NCBI GenBank assembly: GCA_017435025.1 | Contig: JAFSFU010000327.1 | Coordinates: forward strand, 1-19,275 | Origin: Lachnospiraceae bacterium | GTDB taxonomy: Bacteria; Bacillota_A; Clostridia; Lachnospirales; Lachnospiraceae | Reading direction: 5' to 3' | DNA length: 19,275 bases | Part shown: in pieces, positions 10,252-17,925 of the stretch | How the letters are laid out: every line of letters begins with the position of its first letter | How positions within the stretch are numbered: position 1 is the first letter of the stretch | Translations under genes and position numbers: made by a program | Notes under the pieces: model-generated | The model's input: only the letters and a program-made list of their open reading frames with translations | What the model was told of the DNA's origin: nothing | The model's database searches: none

Positions 10252-12456
10252 TTACTGATCCAGCTTAATTCCAGCCAATGCCTGTGCAAACGCATTATTC
10301 ACCGGTTCAGCCGCCTCTTTCCGCTGCTGGTTCATATACTTCGCAACATCCCTCTTGGAAACACCTTTTCCTTCTTTCTTCCGACGTTCCTGGAACGAAG
10401 AAAGCTTTTCCTTATAACCGCATTTGCAGACGAAAATCTGTCCATCCCCTTTTCCTCGAAGCTCCAGCTTCTTATGGCACTGCGGACATCGTGCATTGGA
10501 TGTTCTTGAGATTGTCTCCCGATGACCGCATTCCCGATCCTGACAAACCAGCATTTCGCTGTTCTTTCCTTTTACCAGAAGCATCAACTTCCCACACTCT
10601 GGACACTTTTTGTTAGTTAAATTATTATGCCGGAACTTTCCATCTCCGGTTTTGATCTCATCGATCAGGTCTTCGGAATAATCTCGGATATCTGACATAA
10701 ACGTATTTCTCTTAAGCTTTCCTTTTGCGATCTGGGACAGTTTCATCTCCCACTCTGACGTAAGTTCCGGTTTCTTTAAGTCTTCCGGAACAAGTTCCAA
10801 AAGCTGTTTGGCTTTTGAAGTCAGGAGGATGTCTTTCCCTCGTTTTTCAAGAAGAAAACTGGAGAACAGTTTTTCAATGATATCCGCTCTCGTCGCAACC
10901 GTACCAAGACCGCCCGTCTCACCGATGGTCTTCACCATATCTTTGTCACGGTTATCCATGTAAGAAACCGGATTCTCCATCGCAGAAAGCAGTGTTGCTT
11001 CATTAAAGTGTGCCGGAGGTTTGGTCTTTCCTTCGGTCATGGAGATATTCAGACCGGTTAAAACATCACCCTCTGTTAAGTCGGGTAATATTTGACTCCG
11101 ATCTCCTCCATATGATACGTCTTCGTCGGTTTCATCATCCGTATCATCACTCTCATATACCACTTTCCATCCGGCATTCTTAACAATATTTCCATGTGCC
11201 GTAAACAGCTCGCCACCGATTTCTGCTGTCACGGTTGTCTGCTCATACTCATAGGCAGGATACATGACTGCCAGAAATCTGCGGACCACAAGATCGTAAA
11301 TTCTTCTCTCGTCGATGGTCATGTGGGAGAGATCCACAAACTGTTCTGTTGGAATGATCGCGTGATGATCAGATACTTTCTTATCATCCACATAAAAAGG
11401 GTTCGCAGGAATAGGCTGATTCACCAGCTTTCCTGCATGGCTGCGGTACGGACCGATCGCACAGGCTTTTAAACGTTCCTTTAAAGTCGGAATAATGTCT
11501 GCACTCAGATATCTGGAATCGGTCCGCGGGTAAGTCAGCACCTTATGGTTTTCATAGAGGCGCTGCATAATATTCAAAGTGTCTTTTGCAGAATAATCAA
11601 ATCGTTTGCTGGCTTCACGCTGCAATTCCGTCAGGTCATAGAGAAGCGGTGCCATCGTCTTTTTCGGCGTGCGTTTCACCTGAACGACTTTTGCATCTTG
11701 TCCCTGCATTTTCTTTAACAGCTGCTCCATACGTTCTTTCTGGAACGAGGACATACTGCCGCTTTTGGCATCTTTCCAGCTAAGTGTCAGGGTCTTCGTT
11801 CTCGCCTTCAATCCGTAATATGACTTTGGCACAAAATTTTTGATCTCTTCTTCCCTCTTTGCGATCATAGCCAGTGTTGGAGTCTGCACACGTCCGCATG
11901 AGAGCTGTGCATTGTATTTACATGTAAGTGCTCTTGTTGCATTGATACCCACAAGCCAGTCTGCCTCTGCACGGCACATAGCTGCATCGTACAATGGTTC
12001 GTATTCTTTTCCGCTTTTTAAGTTTGCAAATCCTTCTTTGATTGCTTTGTCGGTCACGGAAGATATCCAAAGGCGTTTCAAAGGCTTCTTTGCACCGGCC
12101 TTCTTTAAAATCAGTCGCGCCACCAATTCTCCCTCGCGTCCGGCATCCGTTGCAATAATAACCTCATTCACATCATTTCGATGAATCAGCGTTTTTACCG
12201 CATGAAACTGTTTGCCGGTCTGCTTGATCACTTCCAGTTTAAAAGATTCAGGCATCATTGGCAGATGCTCCATCTTCCACTCTTTGAATTTTAGATCATA
12301 GTCCTCCGGGTCAGCCAATGTGACCAGATGACCAAATCCCCATGTTACAATATATTTTTCGCCTTCCAGATATCCATTTCCGCTCTTTGTACATTTCAAC
12401 ACACGAGCGATATCTCTTCCAACAGATGGCTTTTCCGCAATTACCAGCGATTTCAT
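10252..12456 (-). CDS. topB: DNA topoisomerase III (B. subtilis TopB type, with zinc-ribbon tail)
   Basis: 734-residue type IA topoisomerase that decatenates and unlinks single-stranded or hemicatenated DNA. The Toprim domain shows VIAEKPSVGRD (Glu8) and IATDAGREGE (Asp104-Glu110). The conserved SCGRVQTPTLAM block is at 186-197, and the catalytic tyrosine is Tyr309 in VLTYPRTDSRYLS. GLGTVATRADII lies at 516-527. The C-terminus carries two zinc ribbons, C618/C621/C638/C643 and C657/C660/C677/C679, and then a basic tail, as expected for DNA-binding extensions. Length and motifs such as LWISSVTDKAIKEGF match my recollection of B. subtilis TopB, so this is the orthologue, in contrast to the divergent copy at 572-2629. 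GAGG lies 8 bases before the start. It is a single-gene unit, convergent with chrA and divergent from the acyltransferase gene; no clear promoter was found for it. Confidence 0.95.
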   Translation of the reverse strand: MKSLVIAEKPSVGRDIARVLKCTKSGNGYLEGEKYIVTWGFGHLVTLADPEDYDLKFKEWKMEHLPMMPESFKLEVIKQTGKQFHAVKTLIHRNDVNEVIIATDAGREGELVARLILKKAGAKKPLKRLWISSVTDKAIKEGFANLKSGKEYEPLYDAAMCRAEADWLVGINATRALTCKYNAQLSCGRVQTPTLAMIAKREEEIKNFVPKSYYGLKARTKTLTLSWKDAKSGSMSSFQKERMEQLLKKMQGQDAKVVQVKRTPKKTMAPLLYDLTELQREASKRFDYSAKDTLNIMQRLYENHKVLTYPRTDSRYLSADIIPTLKERLKACAIGPYRSHAGKLVNQPIPANPFYVDDKKVSDHHAIIPTEQFVDLSHMTIDERRIYDLVVRRFLAVMYPAYEYEQTTVTAEIGGELFTAHGNIVKNAGWKVVYESDDTDDETDEDVSYGGDRSQILPDLTEGDVLTGLNISMTEGKTKPPAHFNEATLLSAMENPVSYMDNRDKDMVKTIGETGGLGTVATRADIIEKLFSSFLLEKRGKDILLTSKAKQLLELVPEDLKKPELTSEWEMKLSQIAKGKLKRNTFMSDIRDYSEDLIDEIKTGDGKFRHNNLTNKKCPECGKLMLLVKGKNSEMLVCQDRECGHRETISRTSNARCPQCHKKLELRGKGDGQIFVCKCGYKEKLSSFQERRKKEGKGVSKRDVAKYMNQQRKEAAEPVNNAFAQALAGIKLDQ

Positions 12457-12553
12457 TCACATTTCCTCACTTTCTATCGAAATGATACTCCTGACTTCAT
12501 CATATCATATTTATAGCCGTGCTTATATAGATTTTTTCTCACAGCAAAGAAAA

Positions 12554-12577
12554 TTTGAATAACAAAATATATTCAAA
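12554..12577. promoter_or_regulatory. Inverted repeat (possible operator) in the topB2/acyltransferase divergent region
   Basis: TTTGAAT (12554-12560) and ATTCAAA (12571-12577) are a perfect 7-base inverted repeat with a 10-base spacer, giving a centre-to-centre distance of 17 bases. Its right arm coincides with the -35 region of the acyltransferase promoter, the place expected for a repressor or activator dimer site. No regulator gene lies next to it in the window. The spacer is wide and AT-rich, so an RNA hairpin is unlikely to matter. Confidence 0.4.
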
Positions 12578-12598
12578 CCTTCGAAAGTATGCTACAAT
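12572..12598 (+). promoter_or_regulatory. Promoter of the acyltransferase/zinc-ribbon membrane protein operon
   Basis: TACAAT at 12593-12598 is preceded by TGC (12590-12592), making an extended -10 element. The upstream -35 is weak: TTCAAA at 12572-12577 with a 15-base spacer, or TATTCA at 12570-12575 with 17. Transcription would start near 12605 and give a short leader of about 22 bases carrying GGAGG. The weak -35 under an inverted repeat suggests regulated rather than constitutive expression. Confidence 0.55.
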
Positions 12599-12626
12599 GA
12601 GAAAAAACTAGGACCGGAGGAATCAA

Positions 12627-13961
12627 ATGAGAAAAAAATCATTCGATACATCAGAACGATCCACAGAGAATATAAAAAAAGAAAAACGAGTACAAAGAGA
12701 CATCCGCTGGGAAAAACTGGATAATACGGCCCACCTGTTTCCTGTAATCGCAGGAGAACGAACTACTAATGTTTATCGAATCAGCGTCACTTTAAATGAA
12801 CTGATCGATCCGGATCTTCTGCAGGAAGCACTGGATATGGTACTTCCACGTTTTGACGGTTTCAATCTTCGTTTGCGGCGCGGTGTTTTCTGGTATTATT
12901 TTGAAGAAAACGGCAAACCGGCACCAAGAGTAAAGGAAGAGACAAAATATCCATGTCGTTTTATCCATGCCAGTCAGAACAACAACTATCTGTTCAGCGT
13001 CACCTACTATAAATACCGCATCAACCTGGAAGTATTCCATGTTTTAACAGACGGAATGGGCGGCTTTAATTTTGTAAGAGAATTAACGTATCAATATCTC
13101 CGGCTGGCCCACCCGGAACTGGCTGCCAAGACAGGGGATTCCCTCAGCGTTGGAACCACATTGAACCGTGAAGACAGTTTTGTAAAGAATTACAAACGCA
13201 CATCCCCCAAACGATATCAAACAAAAAAGGCTTATGAGATCAAAGGGGAACGTCTGCGCGAAGGTGAGTTCGGAGTCATGCACGGTTATGTCAACGTGTC
13301 AGAACTAAAATCTGTATGCAAAAAATATGGCGTCAGCATCAATGAGTATCTGGTTTCTGCGTTTGTATGGAGTGTCTATACAGAGTGTCTGCATGGTATG
13401 CCGTCGGAAAAACCAATCCGCATCGCAGTACCGGTGAACTTACGACCATATTTTAACTCCATAACGACAAAAAACTTTTTTGTGATGATCTCCGCAGAAT
13501 TCCATCCGATAAAAGACAGCTATTCTTTTGAAGAAGTTGCGAAGATCGTACAGGAAAGCCTGCGAAGTCAGCTGAACCCGGAACACCTGGAAGAAATCTT
13601 CTCCTACAACGTATCCGGACAAAAACGCTGGTACTCAAAAATCGCACCGCTTCCGCTCAAGAACCTGATTTTGCGTCAGATTTATACACGTTCTGCACTT
13701 GCAAATACATCCACGATTACGAACGTAGGCACCATCGAAATTGATGAACCATATCGTCCATATATTGACCGTTTCCATGCATTTTTGGCATTATCAAAAG
13801 GTCAGTACGTAAAGGGAACCGTATGTTCCTACAATGGAACCCTTCTCTTTACGTTCAGCTATGATTTGAAGGAACCGGTCGTACAAACCGGCTTTTTCCG
13901 CAGGCTTGCAAAGGACGGTCTTCATGTAGAAGTAGAAAGCAACGGGGTACATTATGTCTAA
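12627..13961 (+). CDS. Condensation-domain/alcohol acyltransferase superfamily protein, substrate unknown
   Basis: 444 residues with no signal peptide or membrane segment. It belongs to the CoA-dependent acyltransferase/NRPS condensation fold: FHVLTDG (137-143) corresponds to the HHxxxDG active-site motif, with His138 as general base, Asp142 structural, and the first His replaced by Phe. IRIAVPVNLRPYF (264-276) matches the conserved PVdlR strand, and ITNVGTIEID (364-373) the late N-x-G strand. No carrier-protein, adenylation or other NRPS domain is present, so it is a stand-alone acyltransferase, as in PapA5-like or alcohol acetyltransferase proteins, moving an acyl group onto an alcohol or amine acceptor that cannot be named. 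The first 25 residues are strongly basic and may contact a membrane or partner. GGAGG lies 6 bases before the ATG. Its stop lies inside the next gene (8-base overlap), indicating joint function. Confidence 0.82.
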   Translation: MRKKSFDTSERSTENIKKEKRVQRDIRWEKLDNTAHLFPVIAGERTTNVYRISVTLNELIDPDLLQEALDMVLPRFDGFNLRLRRGVFWYYFEENGKPAPRVKEETKYPCRFIHASQNNNYLFSVTYYKYRINLEVFHVLTDGMGGFNFVRELTYQYLRLAHPELAAKTGDSLSVGTTLNREDSFVKNYKRTSPKRYQTKKAYEIKGERLREGEFGVMHGYVNVSELKSVCKKYGVSINEYLVSAFVWSVYTECLHGMPSEKPIRIAVPVNLRPYFNSITTKNFFVMISAEFHPIKDSYSFEEVAKIVQESLRSQLNPEHLEEIFSYNVSGQKRWYSKIAPLPLKNLILRQIYTRSALANTSTITNVGTIEIDEPYRPYIDRFHAFLALSKGQYVKGTVCSYNGTLLFTFSYDLKEPVVQTGFFRRLAKDGLHVEVESNGVHYV

Positions 13962-14622
13962 ATGCAATATTTGTAATATTGAAATTCTGGATGAGACTGA
14001 TCACTGTCCTCTTTGTCATTCCATTTTGACACAGACAGATGAACTGGAAAACATGTATCCGGATGTGAGGATCATGCAGAAAAAACTGGTTCTATTCAGC
14101 CGCATCTACTTATTTGCTGCAATCCTCTTCGATGTGTTCCTGATTTCTGTCGATCTTCATCAGGATAAGAGTTCCAGAATCTGGTGGAGCATCATCGTCG
14201 GGCTGATCCTGCTTTATATCTATATCTTACTGCGCTATGCGATCTTAGGAAAAGCTGGCTACAAATGGAAAGTGATTCTTCTCACAGCGATTGCTGTGAT
14301 CTCCGCTGTAGCGATCGATTTTCTTACAGGATATCACGGATGGTCACTGGATTATGTGATGCCGTCCGGCATCCTGATCATGGATGTGATCATTATGATC
14401 CTCATGTATTACAACAGCAGAAACTGGCAAAGTTATATCATGTGGCAGATTCTAATGATTCTCTGCAGCATCATACCGATCGTTCTGTACATAACAGGAA
14501 TTGAACGAAACGCATATATGGCATATCTGCCAATGGTCGTATCCGGCTCACTTTTCCTTGGTACAATGATCATCGGAGATCGCAGAGCGATGCAGGAATT
14601 AAAGAGAAGATTTCATATCTAA
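13954..14622 (+). CDS. Zinc-ribbon, six-helix membrane protein (DUF6320-like)
   Basis: 222 residues. The N-terminus is a compact zinc ribbon with Cys4, Cys7, Cys18 and Cys21 (CNIC and CPLC). A short acidic linker leads to about six hydrophobic helices, near 45-66, 74-95, 103-122, 130-151, 157-178 and 186-205, and then a basic cytoplasmic tail (RRAMQELKRRFHI). By the positive-inside rule and the zinc site, both ends are probably cytoplasmic. The arrangement resembles what I remember as the DUF6320 family of clostridial membrane proteins with no assigned function. The ATG at 13954 lies 8 bases inside the acyltransferase gene with only a weak GGGG ahead, so translation probably depends on the upstream gene. 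It may anchor the acyltransferase, present its substrate or move its product across the membrane; this is inference only. No catalytic motif is visible. Confidence 0.8.
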   Translation: MSKCNICNIEILDETDHCPLCHSILTQTDELENMYPDVRIMQKKLVLFSRIYLFAAILFDVFLISVDLHQDKSSRIWWSIIVGLILLYIYILLRYAILGKAGYKWKVILLTAIAVISAVAIDFLTGYHGWSLDYVMPSGILIMDVIIMILMYYNSRNWQSYIMWQILMILCSIIPIVLYITGIERNAYMAYLPMVVSGSLFLGTMIIGDRRAMQELKRRFHI

Positions 14623-14628
14623 CATAAC

Positions 14629-14664
14629 AAATGGGGCAACTGCTATTTACGCAGCGCCCCATTT
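14629..14664. terminator. Terminator between the zinc-ribbon membrane protein and the M42 peptidase
   Basis: AAATGGGGC (14629-14637) pairs perfectly with GCCCCATTT (14656-14664), and an inner CTGC/GCAG stem closes the loop. On the plus strand it runs into ATTTTTCTATT, a classic intrinsic terminator 6 bases after the stop at 14622. It also lies 9 bases past the M42 stop on the other strand, where the following TTTGTTATG could serve a weaker second use. Confidence 0.9.
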
Positions 14665-14673
14665 TTCTATTCA

Positions 14674-15717
14674 TTAGCCAAAATAAGCTTTGATCAGACG
14701 GAATGTCGCATCAACACCGTCCACATGGCTTCTCTCATAACCGTGGGATGCAAATACGCCCGGTCCGATCAAACCATGACGAATATCGTATCCAGCACGA
14801 AGAGTTGCCTCAACGTCGGAACCGTACATCGGATAAATATCAACTGCAAAGTCGATATTGTTCTCTTTTGCCAGTTCGATCTGACGTTTCACTACATCAT
14901 AGTTGTACGGGCCGCCGGAATCTTTCGCGCAGATAGAAACCTGGTGCTCGGTACACTGAAGACCTGTGCCAACGCAACCCATATCAACAGACCATGCTTC
15001 TGTTACACCTGCCGGGATAGAAGCAGAACATCCATGGCCTACTTCCTCATAAATTGTAAAGTAAAGGTAGATTTTTCTCTTCGGAGTTACGTTCTCCTCC
15101 TTCAGATACTTTGCATAACCCATCAGGATCGCGGAGGAAAGTTTATCATCCAGGAAACGGCTCTTGATATATCCGCTCTCTGTCACACGGAAACGCGGTT
15201 CAAAGCAAACATAGTCGCCAACCATAATGCCGAGCGCTTCCACATCAGCCTTAGAGTTTACGTTTTCGTCAAGAACCACTTCGATCGTATCCCAGGTACG
15301 GCTTGTAGAAGCATAATCTTTATTCACGTGTACAGACGGATTTACCAGCTGGCAGGTACCTTCATATACGCCATTAAATTTTGTGATTACGCGCACATTC
15401 TCAGTCTCCGCATTGTTCGGCTGCATACCGCCGATATTTGTCATTTTCAGACGTCCGTCACCTTTAATCTCATGAACGATTGCACCAAGTGTATCACAAT
15501 GACCTGCTAAAAGAACAGCATTATTTTCATCTTCACCGCCAAGATCAGCGATCACGCCGCCTTTGATGGTACGATAAGCCGGGAAACCAAGTTTTTCAAA
15601 CTCACCTAACAGATAATCACCAACGCCCTTGCAATAACCGGACGGGCTGTCAATATTGATCAGATTCTTCGCCTGTTCAACGATATAATCTACATATTTT
15701 TTGTTCTCCATTAACAT
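14674..15717 (-). CDS. M42 family metallopeptidase (glutamyl/deblocking aminopeptidase-like)
   Basis: 347-residue cytoplasmic dinuclear metallopeptidase of clan MH, family M42, whose members trim N-terminal residues from peptides, often as large tetrahedral dodecamers. Expected ligands are visible: His73 and Asp75 in LAGHCDTLG, bridging aspartate at 190/191 in SRFLDDKLSS, Glu224-Glu225 in YEEVGHG (general base and metal ligand), Asp245 in SVDMG, and a C-terminal histidine (325 or 331) in FASHGYERSH. The segment between about 85 and 185 is the dimerisation insert typical of M42. It is not a secreted protein: there is no signal peptide. The start at 15717 has AAAGGGG 9 bases upstream; an ATG two codons later is the alternative. 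It follows recG by 75 bases but has its own promoter, so it can be expressed independently. Peptide specificity cannot be read. Confidence 0.92.
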   Translation of the reverse strand: MLMENKKYVDYIVEQAKNLINIDSPSGYCKGVGDYLLGEFEKLGFPAYRTIKGGVIADLGGEDENNAVLLAGHCDTLGAIVHEIKGDGRLKMTNIGGMQPNNAETENVRVITKFNGVYEGTCQLVNPSVHVNKDYASTSRTWDTIEVVLDENVNSKADVEALGIMVGDYVCFEPRFRVTESGYIKSRFLDDKLSSAILMGYAKYLKEENVTPKRKIYLYFTIYEEVGHGCSASIPAGVTEAWSVDMGCVGTGLQCTEHQVSICAKDSGGPYNYDVVKRQIELAKENNIDFAVDIYPMYGSDVEATLRAGYDIRHGLIGPGVFASHGYERSHVDGVDATFRLIKAYFG

Positions 15718-15761
15718 AGCATAATACCCCTTTGTTTGATATAGTTTTTACATCTTCATCT

Positions 15762-15790
15762 ATTATACTGCAATATTCCGAAAGCCACAA
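15762..15790 (-). promoter_or_regulatory. Promoter of the M42 peptidase gene
   Basis: On the minus strand a perfect TATAAT (15767-15762) lies 17 bases from TTGTGG (15790-15785). It starts immediately after the recG stop codon and would initiate near 15755, about 38 bases before the M42 start. The perfect -10 suggests steady expression independent of recG. Confidence 0.7.
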
Positions 15791-15792
15791 GA

Positions 15793-17844
15793 TTAGAGAC
15801 TCAATTTCTCATAACTCATTTCCAGATATTTTACCAGTTTCCGCTTCAATTCTGCGTGTTCTTCCATATCAAGATTTTCATCCCGCTCGAGAAGATCATC
15901 CACATCCTCTGACACTTTTTTCAGAGTTACCGCATCTGTATAAATATCTGCAATTTTAAACTCCAGATCACCACTTTGTCTCAATCCGAAAATATCACCC
16001 GGTCCACGCAGACGCAGATCCTCAGAAGCAATAAAGAAACCATCGTTGGATTTGTTCAGAACTTCCAGACGAGCATTCTTCTCAGATCCGCCACAGTTGA
16101 CTAAAATACAATAAGACTGTTCTTTTCCGCGTCCCACACGACCTCGAAGCTGATGAAGCTGTGCAAGACCAAATCGTTCCGCATTCTCGATCATCATAAC
16201 CGTTGCATTTGGCACATTTACACCAACCTCTACGACTGTTGTAGACACCAGAACTTGAATTTCACCGGAGGCAAACGCCTCCATGACCTTATTCTTCTCT
16301 TTCGGTTTCATCTTTCCGTGAAGATATTCGATACGGATTCCAGGTAAGTTTTCTCTAAGGATCTTCGTATAATCCAGAACATTTTCCGCCTCGATCATCT
16401 CGCTCTCTTCCACCATCGGACAGATCACATACGCCTGCCTTCCGTTTTGCACTTCTTTAGCTATAAAATTGTATGCTCTCTTTCGATAACCGGTATCAAC
16501 CACACAGTTTTTGATCGGCAGTCGGTTGGCCGGCAATTCGTCGATAACAGAAATATCCAGATCTCCATAAATAATAATGGCAAGTGTTCTCGGAATCGGC
16601 GTCGCACTCATAACAAGAACATGAGGACGGCTTCCTTTGTTACCAAGAGTCTCACGCTGCGAAACGCCAAAACGATGCTGTTCGTCCGTGATAACAAGGG
16701 CAAGATTATCATATATCACTTTATCCTGTATCAGAGCATGGGTGCCAATAATAATGTCCGCTTCGTGAGATGAAATTTTTTCGTAAGCAATCCTCTTTTC
16801 CTTTGCCGTCATGGAACCAGTCACCAGTATAACATTTTTCTCAATTCCATGGGCTGCAAAAAGCTCTGTTACCGCCTCAAAATGCTGTCTGGCAAGAACC
16901 TCTGTCGGAACCATGAATGCTCCCTGATAGCCATTCTCAGCAGTACGAAGCAATGCCAGAGTTGCTATAATTGTCTTTCCAGAACCAACATCACCCTGAA
17001 TCAGGCGATTCATGACTGAACCATTGCAGAGATTTTCATAGACCTCTTCCAGTGCCCGCTTCTGTGCCCCTGTCAGTGCGTAGGGAAGTTCTTTTTCCAA
17101 TCTGCGGCACTGCTCTTCGCTGTTCATAACAAAGGAAGTTTTCCAATCCTGACGTTTCTCTTTCAGCCGTCTTACCGCCATTAAAAAGAGGAAAAACTCA
17201 TCGTAAACCAAACGCTTTCTCGCAAACAGCAAATCCGTTTCATCCAAAGGAAAGTGGATGTGCTCAATTGCAAAATTATATTCAGCCAGTTCATGTTTTC
17301 TTCTAAGATAGGCAGGAAGATAATCACGTTCTAAAACACGAACATCCAACGCCTGTTCCACAGCCGATGTGATCGTCTTATTTCCCAATCCTTTTGTCTG
17401 ACCATATACCGGACGCATTCTCGTCAACAACTCCTCGTATGCCTCCGGATGAAACATCTGTGGCTGCTCCATTGTTAGACCGTTTTTCTTTCTTACCACT
17501 TTTCCACGGAAAATATAGTGACTTCCGGCCTTCAGTGTATTCTTTAAATAGGGCATATGGTACCAGACAAGCCTTAATTTTCCGGTCATATCACTGATTC
17601 CGGCTGTGACGATCGACATACCTCCGAAATGTCGTCCGGCTGCACTGCTTTGTAAAAAGCCTTCCACAGTGCCAATCTCATCTTCTTTTAATTCACCGAT
17701 TGAGCACGGCTCCTTATAAGAATCATAGCCTCTTGGATAATAGTGAAGAAGATCATCGACCGTGCGGATATTCACTTTTTCAAATAGTTTTGCGGTCTTT
17801 TCACCGACACCCTTTAATGTCTCAATGGACTGCATGTTATTCAT
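15793..17844 (-). CDS. recG: ATP-dependent DNA helicase RecG
   Basis: 683-residue superfamily 2 helicase that regresses stalled replication forks and migrates Holliday junctions and R- or D-loops. Residues 1-50 hold a helix-hairpin-helix-like start (LKGVGEKTAKLF) and the wedge/OB domain follows, with YHMPYLKNTLKAG near 95-107. The helicase core shows Walker A GDVGSGKT (284-291), the RecG-type DEQH box (387-390), SATPIPRT (413-420), and motif VI QLRGRVGRG (565-573). The C-terminus (RLRGPGDIFGLRQSGDLEF) is the usual RecG closure, so the protein is full length and intact. GGAGGA stands 6 bases before the ATG at 17844. It lies 81 bases after fakA, the common Firmicute order, with a hairpin in the gap that could lower read-through. 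Confidence 0.97.
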   Translation of the reverse strand: MNNMQSIETLKGVGEKTAKLFEKVNIRTVDDLLHYYPRGYDSYKEPCSIGELKEDEIGTVEGFLQSSAAGRHFGGMSIVTAGISDMTGKLRLVWYHMPYLKNTLKAGSHYIFRGKVVRKKNGLTMEQPQMFHPEAYEELLTRMRPVYGQTKGLGNKTITSAVEQALDVRVLERDYLPAYLRRKHELAEYNFAIEHIHFPLDETDLLFARKRLVYDEFFLFLMAVRRLKEKRQDWKTSFVMNSEEQCRRLEKELPYALTGAQKRALEEVYENLCNGSVMNRLIQGDVGSGKTIIATLALLRTAENGYQGAFMVPTEVLARQHFEAVTELFAAHGIEKNVILVTGSMTAKEKRIAYEKISSHEADIIIGTHALIQDKVIYDNLALVITDEQHRFGVSQRETLGNKGSRPHVLVMSATPIPRTLAIIIYGDLDISVIDELPANRLPIKNCVVDTGYRKRAYNFIAKEVQNGRQAYVICPMVEESEMIEAENVLDYTKILRENLPGIRIEYLHGKMKPKEKNKVMEAFASGEIQVLVSTTVVEVGVNVPNATVMMIENAERFGLAQLHQLRGRVGRGKEQSYCILVNCGGSEKNARLEVLNKSNDGFFIASEDLRLRGPGDIFGLRQSGDLEFKIADIYTDAVTLKKVSEDVDDLLERDENLDMEEHAELKRKLVKYLEMSYEKLSL

Positions 17845-17873
17845 GACAGTTCCTCCATTTGTGCCAAAATTCA

Positions 17874-17917
17874 GAAAGCTGCCAAACGTGCCCGACCGGG
17901 CCGCCTCGGCAGCTTTC
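17874..17917 (-). promoter_or_regulatory. Hairpin between fakA and recG, possible partial terminator
   Basis: GAAAGCTGCC and GGCAGCTTTC (17874-17883 and 17908-17917) form a perfect 10-bp stem, with an inner GCCC/GGGC stem at 17890-17901. On the minus strand it ends in GCTTTC and is followed by TGAATTTT, a broken T-tract, 9 bases after the fakA stop and about 30 bases before recG. This looks like a leaky terminator or a processing stem that sets recG below fakA. No obvious recG promoter is seen in the gap. Confidence 0.6.
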
Positions 17918-17925
17918 CTTACATA

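Noticed and set aside
12457..12560. Possible topB2 promoter on the minus strand (several TATA-like stretches)
   Set aside because: No -10 had a -35 at an acceptable distance; TTGCTG is only 12 to 14 bases from the nearest TATA-like hexamers, so no site is called.
14725..15510. Long open frame (261 codons) on the plus strand opposite the M42 gene
   Set aside because: It is antisense to a well-supported peptidase with complete metal ligands, has no family resemblance, Cys/His-rich random composition and no ribosome site; it is a shadow frame.
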